Shown: positions 9,714 to 20,224, counted from the first letter of the stretch. The stretch: 64,000 bases of DNA from Thermotoga caldifontis AZM44c09 (GCF_000828655.1 NZ_AP014509.1:1488001-1552000), one strand, 5' to 3'. The notes: a model not told the origin generated them from the letters alone. Program-made: numbers and translations.

Positions 9714-10998
9714 TCTGATCTTCCCCCCTGTTTCCCCAGAGCTGTTCCAGTTTCTTCTTTATCAGAGACTCTCTGCCGACGTCCTTCGGTACGTACAGCT
9801 TCACGTGCTCGAGGCCTTCGGGCATGTAGCTTCTTCGCACGAAGCCTCCGACATCGTGCGGATACACGTAACCCTTCCCGTAACCCATGTCTTTCATCAA
9901 CCTGGTCACGGGGTTTCTCAAAAAGAGTGGCACCTGAACGTCTTTCGTCTTCTCCACCAGCTCTTTCGCTCTGCTGAGAGCTTCGTATGCGGAGTTGCTC
10001 TTCGGCGCTGTGGCGAGGTAGATCGCCGCCTCGGCGAGGTTCAAGGCGCACTCCGGCATACCGACGTACTCCACCGCCTGCGCGGCGCTGACCGCCATCA
10101 CGAGCGCGAACGGATCTGCCAAACCCACATCTTCGCTCGCGAGGATGATCATCCTCCTCGCGATGAACATGGGATCTTCTCCCGATTCGAGCATCCTGAC
10201 CATGTAGTAGAGCGCGGCGTCCGGGTCGCTTCCCCTCAGGCTCTTGATGAAGGCGGACGCCAGATCGTAGTGACTCTCTTCGGTGTAGGCGAGACTTTTC
10301 GGCGAAAGCATCGTCAGATCTTCCAGACGTATCTTCCTCACACCCTTGGACAGGGCTGATTCTACGAGCGTTTCGAGCGTGTTCAGCGCGTACCTCGCAT
10401 CGCCGTTCGCCTCCTTGGCGATGTGAACGAGCACGTCCTCCTCGATCTCGACGTTGTTCTCCGTGAACAGACTGTCCTTCTCGATCGCGCGCTTCATGAT
10501 CTTCAAAAGGTCCTCCGGCGCGAGGGGTTTGAGCTGTATCACCCTGCACCTTGAAAGCAACGGTGCGATGATCTCGAAGGAGGGATTTTCGGTGGTGGCA
10601 CCGACGAGCACGATGGTCCCATCCTCCACACGTGAAAGGAGGATGTCCTGCTGCGCCCTGTTGAGCCTGTGGATCTCGTCTATGAACAGGACCGTTCGTC
10701 TGCCGTATTTCTTCAGTTCCTGGGCCCTGCTCAGGACCTGTTTTATCTCGGCCGCACCGTGCAGTGAGCCGCTCAGGGAATGGAACTCCGCATCGACGTA
10801 CTTTCTGATCAGCTCGGCGATGGAGCTCTTACCGCATCCGGGAGGACCGTAGAGGATGCACGAGAAGATGGAACCGGACTCGAGGGCGCGCCGGAGAACA
10901 CCGTTTCGACCGAGGACGTGGTCCTGACCCACGAGTTCGTCCAGATCTGTAGGTCTCATTCTCTCCGCGAGGGGTTTCGCTCTCTGCGTGGGGATCAC
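9691..10998 (-). CDS. rarA: Replication-associated recombination protein RarA (MgsA)
   Basis: 435-aa AAA+ ATPase related to clamp loaders that acts at stalled replication forks. Walker A GPPGCGKS (about residues 51-58), Walker B LFIDEIHR, sensor 1 ([10 protein letters not shown]), then the SSB-interacting C-terminal tetramerisation region with YPHDVGGFV, which is characteristic of RarA/WRNIP1. The GTG start overlaps the galE stop by GTGA. It is part of a minus-strand run that also carries udg and mutS, giving the region a DNA-maintenance flavour. Confidence 0.92.
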   Translation of the reverse strand: MIPTQRAKPLAERMRPTDLDELVGQDHVLGRNGVLRRALESGSIFSCILYGPPGCGKSSIAELIRKYVDAEFHSLSGSLHGAAEIKQVLSRAQELKKYGRRTVLFIDEIHRLNRAQQDILLSRVEDGTIVLVGATTENPSFEIIAPLLSRCRVIQLKPLAPEDLLKIMKRAIEKDSLFTENNVEIEEDVLVHIAKEANGDARYALNTLETLVESALSKGVRKIRLEDLTMLSPKSLAYTEESHYDLASAFIKSLRGSDPDAALYYMVRMLESGEDPMFIARRMIILASEDVGLADPFALVMAVSAAQAVEYVGMPECALNLAEAAIYLATAPKSNSAYEALSRAKELVEKTKDVQVPLFLRNPVTRLMKDMGYGKGYVYPHDVGGFVRRSYMPEGLEHVKLYVPKDVGRESLIKKKLEQLWGNRGEDQNEDRAEE

Positions 10999-11921
10999 CC
11001 TCCGGATTTGAAGAACTCCACCGTGAGGGCCAGGCCGGTTCTGAGATCGATCTTCGGTTTCCAGCCGAGTATCTTTTCAGCCTTCGAACAATCGAGGACG
11101 CTCTTTCTCAGATCCCCTTTCCTCGGCTCGGTGTACACGGGCTGTTTTGGATAATTCGTAAGCTCGGCGAGCATCCTGAAAAGCTGGTTCACCGTTGTGC
11201 CGACGCCCGTGGCGATGTTGAACACTCCGCTCACATCAGGTTTCAAGCACAGAAGGTTCGCTTCCACCACGTCACCGACGTACACGTAATCCCGCACGTG
11301 TTCACCGTCACCGAAGATGTAGACGTCTTCGCCCTTCAGCATCCTCGAGGTGAATATGGCAACCACGCCGGCCTCACCGTTGGGATCCTGCCTCGGACCG
11401 TACACGTTGCCGTAGCGCAGGGCCACGTAATCTAAACCCTTTTCCTTCTTGTAGAACTCCAGGTACATCTCCACGCTCCTCTTCGCGATTCCGTAAGGAG
11501 AGATGGGCCTCGGGAAGACGTCTTCGCTCGTTGGAGTGGGCACATCGTCCCCGTAGATCGCGCCGCCCGTGGAGGAGAAGATGAACTTCTTGACGTTGTA
11601 CTTGACGCTCTTTTCGAGCAACACCAGACTGCCCATGATGTTGCTCCTGGCATCCCTGACGGGGTCTTTCACCGACACGCTCACGCTCGCCTGCGCGGCG
11701 AGGTGGAAGACGTAATCGAAACGATGGAGCATGAAAACGCGTTCCATCATCTCTTCGTCCTCTACACTCTGCTGGTAGAAGAGTGCCTGCCTGTTCAGGT
11801 TGTCTATCTTTCCACTGCTGAGATTGTCGACGACAACCACCCTGTGACCGGCACGCAACAACGCGTCGACGAGGTGCGAACCTATGAATCCGGCTCCTCC
11901 AGTTACAAGGACGTTCGCCAC
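10995..11921 (-). CDS. galE: UDP-glucose 4-epimerase-like extended SDR
   Basis: 308-aa NAD-dependent epimerase/dehydratase. The Rossmann motif GGAGFIGS at the N-terminus, the catalytic Ser-Ser-Thr region (SSTGGAIYG) and the YGIAK (YxxxK) pair are present, with the RYGNVYGPRQ strand of the UDP-sugar epimerase group. Closest in memory to T. maritima TM0509, a UDP-galactose 4-epimerase; UDP-glucuronate epimerisation cannot be excluded. It would supply nucleotide sugars for the surface polysaccharide made with the nearby export genes. The stop overlaps rarA, and the dtxR-like gene is 2 nt upstream. Confidence 0.85.
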   Translation of the reverse strand: MANVLVTGGAGFIGSHLVDALLRAGHRVVVVDNLSSGKIDNLNRQALFYQQSVEDEEMMERVFMLHRFDYVFHLAAQASVSVSVKDPVRDARSNIMGSLVLLEKSVKYNVKKFIFSSTGGAIYGDDVPTPTSEDVFPRPISPYGIAKRSVEMYLEFYKKEKGLDYVALRYGNVYGPRQDPNGEAGVVAIFTSRMLKGEDVYIFGDGEHVRDYVYVGDVVEANLLCLKPDVSGVFNIATGVGTTVNQLFRMLAELTNYPKQPVYTEPRKGDLRKSVLDCSKAEKILGWKPKIDLRTGLALTVEFFKSGG

Positions 11922-11923
11922 AC

Positions 11924-12457
11924 TCAGTCACCCTCTTCTTCTTCCTCGGGTTCCCTCTCAAGTGCCTTGAGGTCTTCGAGCACGTCCTCCGGCAGCTCGG
12001 CGACGTTGACGAGTTTGCGGCTCTCCTCGATGAATTTCCTCAGCTCCTTCGCCTGGTCCTCTTTGAAATCGATGACGAGCTTGTAGAACTCTTTTATCCT
12101 TTCGCGAGTTCTCGCTGTGAGGTAGTGAGACAAATGCCTCGCGAGTTTCTCGGATATGTCCACAGAGATGCCGAGCACGTAATGAAAGAAGTTCTTGATG
12201 CGTTTCTGCATCGTGAAGAGGCTCTGGGCTTTTCTCTTACCGCGTGGAGTCAACACGATCAAACCGTACTTTTCGTACTCCACGTAGCCGAGATCAGCCA
12301 AACGTCTGACAGCGTTCGTGACGCTCGGAAGACTCACACCAACCTTTCTGGCGATCGTGCTGATCCTCGCCGCCGGTTGCTTCTGCTGGATTTCGTAGAT
12401 CACGGTCAAGTAATCCTCGAGAGCGGGTGTCAAAATCTTCTTCCTACCCCTGGGCAT
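11924..12457 (-). CDS. DtxR/MntR-family metal-dependent regulator
   Basis: 177 aa. The N-terminal winged helix (about 10-75: LTPALEDYLTVIYEIQ, then VGVSLPSVTNAVRRLADLGYVEYE) matches DtxR/MntR/IdeR repressors. A helical dimerisation part follows, with candidate ligands (HYVLGISVDISEKLARHLSHYL). The C-terminus is a highly acidic tail (EREPEEEEEGD) rather than an SH3-like domain. It probably senses Fe or Mn; target genes are not evident here. Its ATG overlaps the udg coding end by 14 nt, with AAAGGGAGGT upstream. Confidence 0.85.
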   Translation of the reverse strand: MPRGRKKILTPALEDYLTVIYEIQQKQPAARISTIARKVGVSLPSVTNAVRRLADLGYVEYEKYGLIVLTPRGKRKAQSLFTMQKRIKNFFHYVLGISVDISEKLARHLSHYLTARTRERIKEFYKLVIDFKEDQAKELRKFIEESRKLVNVAELPEDVLEDLKALEREPEEEEEGD

Positions 12458-13049
12458 CGCGATACCTCCCTTTCAGTTCGTCATAGAATTTGCGTACCTT
12501 CTTGATGTCCTGCCACGTCAGATCCTTCGGCGAACCTTTCTCCTTCGATGGGTTCCTCAGAAGGTAACTCGGATGGAACATCGGGAAGAGTTTCTTTCCG
12601 CCTTTCCACTCGATCTCCTTGCCTCGATAGTCCGTGATCGAAACGTTCTGGTTCAAAAAGAACGAGAGTGCCGTGCTTCCGAGTGGAACGATGATCGCTG
12701 GATCGACGATCATGATCTGCGCGTACAGAAAATGTCCACACGCCTTCTGCTCCTGGGCCGTGGGGACCCTGTTGTTGGGAGGTCTGCACTTGACGACGTT
12801 GCATATGTAGACATCTTCGCGGCTCAGCTGAACCGATTCGAGAATCTTCGTGAGCAGCTGCCCGGCCTTGCCGACGAAGGGGCGACCCGTTTTGTCCTCT
12901 TCTTCGCCCGGTCCTTCACCCACGAACATGATCGGCGCGTAGAGACTGCCCTCACCGACGACCACGTTGGTCCTGCCCTGAGCCAGCTGGCACGCCGTAC
13001 ATTTTTGTACACGCTCTGTCAAAATCTGAATGAGTTCTTCTCTCGTCAA
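12444..13049 (-). CDS. udg: Uracil-DNA glycosylase, family 4 (Fe-S type)
   Basis: Removes uracil from DNA, important in thermophiles where cytosine deaminates quickly. Four cysteines of the [4Fe-4S] site are visible (CTACQ near residue 17, and CNVVKC plus the AC of KACGHFL). Motif 1 GEGPGEEEDKTGRPFVG and motif 2 FHPSYLLRN match family 4. The start is taken as TTG 13049 because GGAGGG lies 7 nt upstream and the protein then begins LTREELIQI like the T. maritima enzyme; the frame is open back to 13118 but that stretch shows no family similarity. 201 aa. Confidence 0.9.
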   Translation of the reverse strand: MTREELIQILTERVQKCTACQLAQGRTNVVVGEGSLYAPIMFVGEGPGEEEDKTGRPFVGKAGQLLTKILESVQLSREDVYICNVVKCRPPNNRVPTAQEQKACGHFLYAQIMIVDPAIIVPLGSTALSFFLNQNVSITDYRGKEIEWKGGKKLFPMFHPSYLLRNPSKEKGSPKDLTWQDIKKVRKFYDELKGRYRDAQG

Positions 13050-13179
13050 GGTTGACCCTCCACGGTGTGCGGACTCAGAAACTATGTTATAGGCATCGAG
13101 CATGCTTCCAAAACACATTGTACCACAAACGGTCCCTCACTTGCTTGGACCGAGGAAGCATCGGAAAGGTTGCCTGGTG

Positions 13180-14022
13180 TTAACTGTTCTTAAACTTTTC
13201 GAGAATCGCCCTTAATACTGTCTCGACGTCTTTCGTTTCGTATATCCTTCCCGCCTTTCGTTTCTTGAACTGCCCGAGCGCGGCGTAGACTTTTTGAACG
13301 AGCTTTTTCTTGCAGTACACCCATACCCCCCAGGGCATCCTGCCGATGAGAACGGACAGAGACAGCGGGTACATCGCCACGTCTGCGGCGCACAGAAATT
13401 CATCGTCGTCCGCGCACTCGACGATCCCTATTCGCACACCATCGTCCACGATCTGTATCTTCGAAAGCCTCCTGAGAAAACCTTCCTGATCTTTCACCCT
13501 GCCTTCGAGGATCAGTTCGAAGACGTCCTCGAGCACGTGACCGCCGAGGAACTTGGAGAGGTACATCAAATCTTCGGAACACGCAGTCCTTAAGAACGCA
13601 GTCTCGCTCACCAGCGCGACGGCGAAGCAGAAGAGTACATCCTCTGGAAGTTCGCCCACAAGATCGTACAGATTGAGCACGTTGACGCTCCTCGGTCTGA
13701 TGTGGGAATAGAACGCGTTCCTGACGAACTCCTCACAGGAGTTGATGTGGTGATCGAAGATGCAGTAGTGATGTACGCGGAATGGAACTTGATCGGGTTC
13801 TGAGGTGTCGTAAACGAAGAACAGATGTATCTGGGGCGGAAAGCGGTTCTCGACGGAGAGAAGGTTCATCAGTTTCCGGACCGTCAGGTCCGGTTCGTCC
13901 ACGTAGATACCCCCACCGAAGAGTGCGTAGCCCCAGTACGCACTCGCGAAGCTGTCCGCATCTGCTTTCCTGTGGGTGAGGTGGAGGAACGGAAAATCAC
14001 CACAGCGTGGATTGATCTGGAT
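13180..14022 (-). CDS. DHH-family phosphoesterase, non-canonical start
   Basis: DHH-type phosphoesterase, probably hydrolysing a nucleotide or oligonucleotide phosphodiester. From GTG 13902 the protein has motif II (YDTSEPD) and motif III (FDHHINS), but motif I (THRKADADS) lies upstream in the same open frame and is needed for metal binding. No ATG, GTG or TTG occurs between the in-frame stop near 14049 and motif I. The best candidate is ATC 14020-14022, placed 7 nt after AAAAGGAGG, which gives 280 aa. The gene would overlap the mutS end by 26 nt. The C-terminal DHHA1-like part is weak. The substrate (NrnA-like or other) is unknown. Confidence 0.72.
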   Translation of the reverse strand: MQINPRCGDFPFLHLTHRKADADSFASAYWGYALFGGGIYVDEPDLTVRKLMNLLSVENRFPPQIHLFFVYDTSEPDQVPFRVHHYCIFDHHINSCEEFVRNAFYSHIRPRSVNVLNLYDLVGELPEDVLFCFAVALVSETAFLRTACSEDLMYLSKFLGGHVLEDVFELILEGRVKDQEGFLRRLSKIQIVDDGVRIGIVECADDDEFLCAADVAMYPLSLSVLIGRMPWGVWVYCKKKLVQKVYAALGQFKKRKAGRIYETKDVETVLRAILEKFKNS

Positions 14023-16444
14023 GGATCTTCCTCCTTTTGATCCTTCTCAACCTCTCACTCGAAACGACGCGGAGCCTGCTTTCCAGTTCACTCTTTTCCG
14101 ATATGGTTTCCAAAACCTCGCGGGCCCTGTCGACGATCTCCTGAGGAAGACCGGCTATGCGCGCGACTTCGATACCGTAGATTTTGTCCGCCACCCCGTC
14201 GATCACCCTGTGCAGAAACACGATCGAACCGCCTTCCTCCATGACCTGGATGGTCTTGTTCAGGATGCCTTCGTAGAGGTTCGCCAACTCCGTCAGCTCG
14301 GTGAAGTGCGTTGCGAAGATGCACTTGCATCCGATCCTGTTGTGTACGTACTCGCTCACCGCCCACGCGATGCTGATGCCGTCGAAGGTGCTCGTACCCC
14401 TGCCCACCTCGTCGAGCAAAACTAAACTGTCTTTCGTTGCGTGGTAGACGATCTTCGCCACCTCGTTCATCTCCGTCAAGAACGTGCTCCTTCCAGCCAC
14501 AACGTCGTCGCGCACACCCATCTTCGCGAAGACCCTGTCGAAGATGGGCAGCACAGCTTCCTTCGCGGGCACGAAACTGCCCATCTGTGCCATGACCGCG
14601 ATCAGACCTATCTGCCTGATGAAGGTCGACTTTCCGCTCATGTTCGGTCCTGTCAGGATCACGAAGGAATTTTTTTCGTCCAGTTCTAAATCGTTGGGAA
14701 CGAAATTCTCCACCTTCCTCTCGACGATGGGATGTCTCGATTCTCTGAGGATCAGTTTGCCGTCCGAAAAGACGGGCCTGACGTAGTTGTACCGAACGGC
14801 CGCCATGGCGAGCGAGCACAGCACGTCGAGTGCGGCGAGAACGTCGGCGAGGTGTGCAAGGCGTGGAGAATTCTCTTTGACTTTCAAACAGAGTCCTTCG
14901 AACAGTTCCTTTTCTCTCTTTTCCAGTTTCTCCTTCGCGGAGAGTATCCTTTCCTCGAGTTGCTTCAGTTCTTCGGTGACGAACCGCTCGCAGTTGACGA
15001 GCGTCTGTTTCCTAACGTAGTCTTTCGGCACCCTCGACAGGTTCGACTTGGTGATCTCTATGTAGTATCCGAACACCTCGTTGTAGCCGATGCGCAGATT
15101 GCTTATGCCGGTTCGAATCCTCTCCCTCTGCTCTATCTGCCTCAGAAAGTCTTCGGCGTTGAAGACCAGACTCTTCAGCTCGTCGAGTTCCCGATCGTAA
15201 CCTGTTCTGATGACCTTTCCCTCTCCAACGTTGACAGAAGGTTCCTCTTCGAGTGCCCTGCCCAGCTCGTCGTGGAGATCTTCCAGACAGTCCATGTCCC
15301 ACATCGGTTCGAACGCTTCGTTTGTCCGCAACGCGTCTCTGATCGACGGGGCCACGGCCAAGGTTGATCTGACGTGCAGCAAGTCCTTCACACTGGTTTT
15401 GTTGTACTCGAGTCGGCTCAGAATCCTCTGAAGGTCCTTCACGGAGGCGAGGTATTCTCTCAGTTCGTTGAGCAAGAGCTGATCTTTCACCAGCGCTTCG
15501 ACTCTGTCCAATCTCCACTCTATCTTCTGTCTGTCTCTGAGAGGCTGGAGCAACCACTGTTTCAAGAGACGAGCCCCCATGGAAGTTTTCGTGAAGTTCA
15601 GCACGTCGTACAGGCTCGCCTGGCCGTTCTTCGCAACGAGTCCGAGCTGTTCCACCGTCGTGGCGTCGAGGAAGACGTATTCGTTCGATCTGAGAGCCTT
15701 CGGAGGCTTGAGAAAGATCCGCTCGGACATGAGGGTGTAACGGATGTACCTGACCAGCGCGGCGAAGGCGAGTTTCCCTTCCGAAAGCTCCAGATGATCG
15801 ACTATGGCGATTGAGAACGCCTGTGCTATATCCTGGTCCGCGTTCGAAGGGTTCAGGTGCCAGTCCTGCAGAGGTTCGAGCACGACGTTCTCCGCGAACT
15901 TTCCCTCGAGTTCCTTCCTCAACGATGGTTCGTAGAGCACCTGGCTCGTACCTATCGACCTCAAAAGATCGCACAGTTCGTCCAGATCCTTCGTGGAGGT
16001 CCAGAAGGTCTCAGCAGTAGAGACGTCCGCGCCCGCGGCGATGTAGGACCCGTTCTGCCTGCAAACCACAACGAGGTAATTGTTCGAACTTCCTTCGAGG
16101 AGTTCCTCCTCGAGCAGAGTTCCCGGTGTGACGATCCTGGTGACCTCTCTGCGCACCAGACCCTTCGCGGTTGCGGGATCTTCCATCTGGTCACATATGG
16201 CGACCTTGTAGCCGAGCTGAACGAGTCTCTTCAAATACGAGTTCAACGCGTGGTAAGGAACACCCGCCATAGGTGCTCCCTGTCGCTGCGTGAGAACGAT
16301 GTCGAGTTTTTCGGAGACGATCTTCGCATCTTCGAAGAAGGCTTCGTAGAAATCGCCCAGACGGAACAGGAGGATCGCGTCTTTGTATTTGGACTTTATC
16401 TCCATGTACTGCTGCATCATGGGGGTGAGTTTCAAAGAACTCAC
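13997..16444 (-). CDS. mutS: DNA mismatch repair protein MutS
   Basis: 815 aa with the full MutS layout: N-terminal mismatch-binding domain with GDFYEAF (the Phe-x-Glu wedge), connector, lever and clamp, then the ATPase with Walker [11 protein letters not shown], Walker [13 protein letters not shown] and FATHFTEL. There is no C-terminal Smr domain, so it is MutS1 rather than MutS2. GTG 16444 overlaps the clpP stop by 4 nt; ATG 16411 is an alternative. mutL is not in this window. Confidence 0.96.
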   Translation of the reverse strand: MSSLKLTPMMQQYMEIKSKYKDAILLFRLGDFYEAFFEDAKIVSEKLDIVLTQRQGAPMAGVPYHALNSYLKRLVQLGYKVAICDQMEDPATAKGLVRREVTRIVTPGTLLEEELLEGSSNNYLVVVCRQNGSYIAAGADVSTAETFWTSTKDLDELCDLLRSIGTSQVLYEPSLRKELEGKFAENVVLEPLQDWHLNPSNADQDIAQAFSIAIVDHLELSEGKLAFAALVRYIRYTLMSERIFLKPPKALRSNEYVFLDATTVEQLGLVAKNGQASLYDVLNFTKTSMGARLLKQWLLQPLRDRQKIEWRLDRVEALVKDQLLLNELREYLASVKDLQRILSRLEYNKTSVKDLLHVRSTLAVAPSIRDALRTNEAFEPMWDMDCLEDLHDELGRALEEEPSVNVGEGKVIRTGYDRELDELKSLVFNAEDFLRQIEQRERIRTGISNLRIGYNEVFGYYIEITKSNLSRVPKDYVRKQTLVNCERFVTEELKQLEERILSAKEKLEKREKELFEGLCLKVKENSPRLAHLADVLAALDVLCSLAMAAVRYNYVRPVFSDGKLILRESRHPIVERKVENFVPNDLELDEKNSFVILTGPNMSGKSTFIRQIGLIAVMAQMGSFVPAKEAVLPIFDRVFAKMGVRDDVVAGRSTFLTEMNEVAKIVYHATKDSLVLLDEVGRGTSTFDGISIAWAVSEYVHNRIGCKCIFATHFTELTELANLYEGILNKTIQVMEEGGSIVFLHRVIDGVADKIYGIEVARIAGLPQEIVDRAREVLETISEKSELESRLRVVSSERLRRIKRRKIHPDQSTLW

Positions 16445-17046
16445 CTTCTCTTCGGCTCGATCACCTTGTCTATGAGTCCGTACTGGAGGGCTTCGTACGC
16501 GTCCATGAAGAAGTCGCGGTCGGTGTCCTTCTCGATACGCTCTATGGGCTGGCCGGTCTTCTCGCTGAGGATCTTGTTGATGAGGTTCTTTATCCTGAGC
16601 AGTTCCTTCGTGATGATCTCGACGTCCTTAACCGGTCCTTCCGCCCCACCCAGGGGCTGGTGCAGCATGATCCTGGCGTTCGGAAGTGCGAAACGCTTCC
16701 CTTTCGTGCCGCTCGCCAGCAGGACGGCCGCCATGGACGCTGCCTGACCGACGCATATGGTCACGACGTCGCACTTGACGTACTGCATCGTGTCATAGAT
16801 CGCGAGTCCGGCCGTGACCGAACCTCCGGGGCTGTTGATGTACAGATGGATGTCTTTGTCGGGATCTTCAGCTTCGAGGAAAAGCAACTGCGCGACCACC
16901 AAGTTCGCGGTGTGATCGTCTATAGGATAGCCGAGGAAGACGATCCGGTCCTTCAGGAGTCGAGAATATATGTCGTAGGCACGCTCGTAACGCCCCGTCG
17001 ATTCAATCACCATCGGTATGAGCTGGGCTGTTGGATCCAGACTCAT
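16441..17046 (-). CDS. clpP: ATP-dependent Clp protease proteolytic subunit
   Basis: Tetradecameric serine protease that works with ClpX or ClpC unfoldases. 201 aa with the catalytic triad visible: Ser104 (GQAASMAA), His129 (MLHQP) and Asp178 (DRDFF). The N-terminal [13 protein letters not shown] axial-loop region is typical. ATG 17046 has GAGGAGGTG about 8 nt upstream, both lying inside the 3' end of tig (44-nt overlap), so chaperone and protease are translated from one message. It overlaps mutS downstream by 4 nt. Confidence 0.96.
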   Translation of the reverse strand: MSLDPTAQLIPMVIESTGRYERAYDIYSRLLKDRIVFLGYPIDDHTANLVVAQLLFLEAEDPDKDIHLYINSPGGSVTAGLAIYDTMQYVKCDVVTICVGQAASMAAVLLASGTKGKRFALPNARIMLHQPLGGAEGPVKDVEIITKELLRIKNLINKILSEKTGQPIERIEKDTDRDFFMDAYEALQYGLIDKVIEPKRR

Positions 17047-18307
17047 TCGTGTTCACCTCCTCGGGTTTCACGTCCACGATCCTGCATTTCTCCAAAATTT
17101 TGTCCGCGAGTTTCTCCTTGATGAGCTCGTAGCGAACCTCTTCGTAGATGTCCTTTCTGTTTCTCAGAAGCGCCTTCGCGCGCTCCACCGAGATGCCCCA
17201 TGCGGGTGCGAGCTTTTCGGCCTGCGCCATGATTTCTTCGTCGCTGACCTCAACACCATTCTGCGCGACGGCTTCCGCGATGGCGTACTCGGCTCTCAGT
17301 TCGCTCAGATAATAACGCTTCATGGCATCGAGGGCTTTCTGTTCGTCGTTGTCGTAGTCCTTCAAGAGTCTTTCGTACTCCTCACGGTTGGATTTGATGT
17401 TTTCGAGCGCGCGCTTCGCGAGTCGTTCGAGGGTTTTGTCTGAGATTTTGAGCTCGCTCGTTCTGATCAGCGTGTCTATGGCCTGGCCTTGGAGGAACCT
17501 CTTTATGTCCCTTTCGTAGATTTCGCTTCCCTCTTTTTCGAGCGCCTCTTTGAGTTGCTGGAGCGTTTCGTACTGCGAGCCCACCGTCCTGGCGAACTCA
17601 TCGGAGATGTCCGGCAGGGTCCTGCTGTTCACCTGAAGGAGTTCTATCCTGTAGTGGTAGGTCTTGCCGTCTTCGAAGGTCTTGTCGAACTCGACCACAT
17701 CGCCGACCTTCTTACCTACGAGCTCCGTCACAACGGGACGATCGTCATCCTCGTGCAGTACGTACTCGGTCTCTTTCCCGTCCACGAGCACCTTGCCGTC
17801 GGTTGAGATCGTGAGCTTCACACGAACGAGGTCCGTGTACTCTGCGGGACCGTCCTTGGGTTGGACGATCGCGTGCTCCTGCTGGAGTTCTTTGAGCCTT
17901 TCTTCAACGTACCTCGCCAGCACTGAAGGTTTATCGATTCTCTTCAGTTCGAACTCCTCGAAAGGTTTCAGCTCAACGGCGGGTCTTCTGTGAACCTCTA
18001 TGACGAACTTCGCGCTGTTTTCGTCCAGCTGGATGTCTACAGGATAGATGGGGAGAATGAGGTCTTCGTCCTTCAGATCTTCTGCGATACGGTTCATGAG
18101 TTCCTCGAGCGTTTCGGACTTCAGCGTTTCAGGAAACCTCGCCCGAACGATGAACTCGGGGACTTTTCCTTTCCTGAAACCCGGCACTTCGACGTCGCGC
18201 GCGATTCTCTTCAACGCAACAGACTCCGCCGCGCGTTTTTCTTCTTCGCTGAACAGGTATTCGTACGTCACAACGTTTTGATCAACGCTCACGGTGTTCT
18301 TCTCCAT
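17003..18307 (-). CDS. tig: Trigger factor
   Basis: Ribosome-associated chaperone, 434 aa. The N-terminal ribosome-binding domain carries [10 protein letters not shown] (the signature loop GFRxGxxP). A PPIase-like FKBP domain follows (about 150-240), then the helical C-terminal arms. ATG 18307 is chosen over the longer open frame (to 18349) because GGAGG precedes it and [10 protein letters not shown] is a normal family start. A TATAAT (minus strand, 18332-18337) just upstream is a likely -10 box. The tig-clpP neighbourhood is common in bacteria. Confidence 0.93.
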   Translation of the reverse strand: MEKNTVSVDQNVVTYEYLFSEEEKRAAESVALKRIARDVEVPGFRKGKVPEFIVRARFPETLKSETLEELMNRIAEDLKDEDLILPIYPVDIQLDENSAKFVIEVHRRPAVELKPFEEFELKRIDKPSVLARYVEERLKELQQEHAIVQPKDGPAEYTDLVRVKLTISTDGKVLVDGKETEYVLHEDDDRPVVTELVGKKVGDVVEFDKTFEDGKTYHYRIELLQVNSRTLPDISDEFARTVGSQYETLQQLKEALEKEGSEIYERDIKRFLQGQAIDTLIRTSELKISDKTLERLAKRALENIKSNREEYERLLKDYDNDEQKALDAMKRYYLSELRAEYAIAEAVAQNGVEVSDEEIMAQAEKLAPAWGISVERAKALLRNRKDIYEEVRYELIKEKLADKILEKCRIVDVKPEEVNTNESGSNSPAHTDGD

Positions 18308-18347
18308 CGGTCTGCCTCCTCCACACGCCACATTATACAACGACCAC

Positions 18348-18373
18348 AAAAAAGGCGGGCACAGCGTCCCGCC
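18348..18373 (-). terminator. Rho-independent terminator after tRNA-Gln
   Basis: On the minus strand GGCGGG, an 8-nt loop and CCCGCC form a 6-bp GC stem followed by six T. It lies between tRNA-Gln and tig, so it ends the tRNA transcript and separates it from the tig operon. Confidence 0.8.
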
Positions 18374-18386
18374 CCGTATCGCTTTC

Positions 18387-18460
18387 TGGCTGGGAGGGGA
18401 GGACTCGAACCTCCACCGGCGGATCCAGAGTCCGCTGTCCTACCTTTAGACGACCTCCCA
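18387..18460 (-). tRNA. tRNA-Gln (CUG)
   Basis: Cloverleaf read on the minus strand: acceptor TGGGAGG/CCTCCCA, anticodon stem GCGGA/TCCGC with loop CTCTGGA giving anticodon CTG, T arm GGAGG-TTCGAGT-CCTCC, discriminator G and an encoded CCA. 74 nt. It is followed by a GC hairpin with a T run. Confidence 0.95.
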
Positions 18461-18557
18461 TCGCCGTTGTTATTGTACCACCATTTTTGATTCCTTTCAA
18501 GATGTGGGATCGTCCGAAAAGCGGTATAATGGAACTAACCCGAGGGAGGCGAAAGGT

Positions 18558-19259
18558 ATGAAAAAGCTGATGCTCTTCTTTCTGGTTCTCTCCGTTGCAG
18601 TGTTCGCGAGCGACTACGCGTTCTACTACGACTGTTCACCCGACAGAGAGACCGCGATCATGGTGACCAACCTGAGCGATGAGAACGCGAGTCTGAGGCT
18701 CCTGCTCTTCGACAGCTATGGAAAAAGGTTGTTCCAGCAGATTCAAACTCTCGCACCGTACCAGACGTGGTTCCTGGATCTGACGAGCGCGGTCACTCCG
18801 AGCACGACATCGTGGGGCCTCGCGATGCTGCAGTCGGACCAACTGCTGTACGTTCTGGCTCTGTACACAGGCGATGAAAAACTCACTTCCATCGATCACG
18901 TGATAGAACCGATCACGATCAGCAGTGACGCGAAGTACTACTGGTACGCGGTGAACTACGTGAATTTCGACACCTGGACAACGTGGGTTGCGATCATGAA
19001 CCCGAACAAGGTACAGGCAAACGTTGAGATCTACGTTTACGATGGCAAACGGGGTGAAGAGGTGGACGTGCTTTCTGGTACCCTGGAACCCTACGCGGTG
19101 GATTACGTAGATCTTACAGATATTGCGGAGGTTGGCAATTTTGGAGTGGTCGATGTGAGATCCAACGTGCCGCTGGTCCTCGCAGTCGAATACTGGAGGG
19201 AAGATGAGCTCGCCGAGGTCGACAACGTTGTGGACTGGTACGCCACGACGGGATGGTGA
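18558..19259 (+). CDS. Exported protein of unknown function
   Basis: 233 aa with a clear signal peptide (MKKLMLFFLVLSVAVFAS, cleavage probably after residue 17-18). The mature part is rich in aromatic residues, short beta-strand patterns and Asp/Thr, with no transmembrane segment, as expected for a secreted or periplasmic beta-rich protein. I do not recognise the family. ATG 18558 has GAGGGAGGCGAAAGG upstream; a TATAAT at 18525-18530 is a likely -10, but no good -35 is visible. The next gene downstream (PEGA protein) is in the same direction after 83 nt and is also exported. Confidence 0.75.
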   Translation: MKKLMLFFLVLSVAVFASDYAFYYDCSPDRETAIMVTNLSDENASLRLLLFDSYGKRLFQQIQTLAPYQTWFLDLTSAVTPSTTSWGLAMLQSDQLLYVLALYTGDEKLTSIDHVIEPITISSDAKYYWYAVNYVNFDTWTTWVAIMNPNKVQANVEIYVYDGKRGEEVDVLSGTLEPYAVDYVDLTDIAEVGNFGVVDVRSNVPLVLAVEYWREDELAEVDNVVDWYATTGW

Positions 19260-19342
19260 GCGGAAGGTAAACTGGCGAGATCCATTGTAGAATTTAATCG
19301 ACAGAAAGTGCTTTTCGCGGTGAAGAACGCGTTTGAAGGGGC

Positions 19343-20224
19343 GTGAGGGTTGTGAGGCGAGCCTGGATTCTGTTGCTGGCGCTCGTTTGTATCGCTGCGT
19401 TTGCGGATTATGTCGTGGTGGTCAGGGCGGAACCGCTCAGCTGGGTGTACGTCGATGGGATGTACAAGGGTATGACGAATCTGGACGGAGTCCTCGTGCT
19501 CACGTTCCAGAGCGCTGGTCAGTACAGGATCACGGTGACCAAGGCGTTTTATCTGCCCTTCGAAACCGTTCTGGTGGTAACACAGCCCGGCCAGACCATC
19601 GTGCAAGTACCATTGAGACGCGCTGGACAGCTGAGGGTCTTTTCGAACGTGTATCCGGTCGAAGTCTACGCGGAAGATCTGTACCTTGGAACGGTCAGGA
19701 GCGTGAGAGACACCATCCTGGTTCCGGAAGGCAGTCAGTATCTGACGTTCAAAGCGAGTGGTTATCAACCACAGACGCTGCTCGTGAACGTAGCCTACTC
19801 GAGAGAATCCACGGTGAACCTGACACTGATCGAAGAAGCACTCGTCGTGAACCTGAAGGTGGAGCCGAAGACCTTCTCACCGAACAACGACTGGTACCAG
19901 GACACGACGACGTTCTACGTGTATCTTTCAAAACCTGCCGATCTGGAGATCCGTGTTCTGGATCGGTCTGGCAGGACCGTGTGGACGAGATCGCTCAAAG
20001 CTAAGGCAGGTACGAACACGGTGGTCTGGTACGGTACAGACGTGGAAGACGGCGAATACGTTGTGGAGGCGGTGGCGAGGACGGCTGAGGAGACGTACAC
20101 CGCGAGAGAGACAGTGCTGGTGGATAGGAGCACTTACACGTACACCAAGGAGAAGATCTTGACCATATCCGCTATCGGTTTGGGAGCGGTTCTGTTGATG
20201 CTCTTGATCTCAGCTTCTCGATGA
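19343..20224 (+). CDS. Exported PEGA-domain protein with C-terminal membrane anchor
   Basis: 293 aa. N-terminal signal sequence (about 5-22), then two PEGA-like beta modules (about 25-90 with WVYVDGMYKGMT; about 95-160 with VEVYAEDLYLGTV). A FlgD-type immunoglobulin-like segment follows (about 170-255: FSPNNDWYQDTTTFYVYLSKP and WYGTDVEDGEYV). Near residues 268-290 there is a transmembrane helix. It is probably a surface or envelope protein; no catalytic residues are seen. The start is GTG 19343 or GTG 19352. The last 53 nt overlap the converging radical SAM gene. Confidence 0.75.
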   Translation: MRVVRRAWILLLALVCIAAFADYVVVVRAEPLSWVYVDGMYKGMTNLDGVLVLTFQSAGQYRITVTKAFYLPFETVLVVTQPGQTIVQVPLRRAGQLRVFSNVYPVEVYAEDLYLGTVRSVRDTILVPEGSQYLTFKASGYQPQTLLVNVAYSRESTVNLTLIEEALVVNLKVEPKTFSPNNDWYQDTTTFYVYLSKPADLEIRVLDRSGRTVWTRSLKAKAGTNTVVWYGTDVEDGEYVVEAVARTAEETYTARETVLVDRSTYTYTKEKILTISAIGLGAVLLMLLISASR

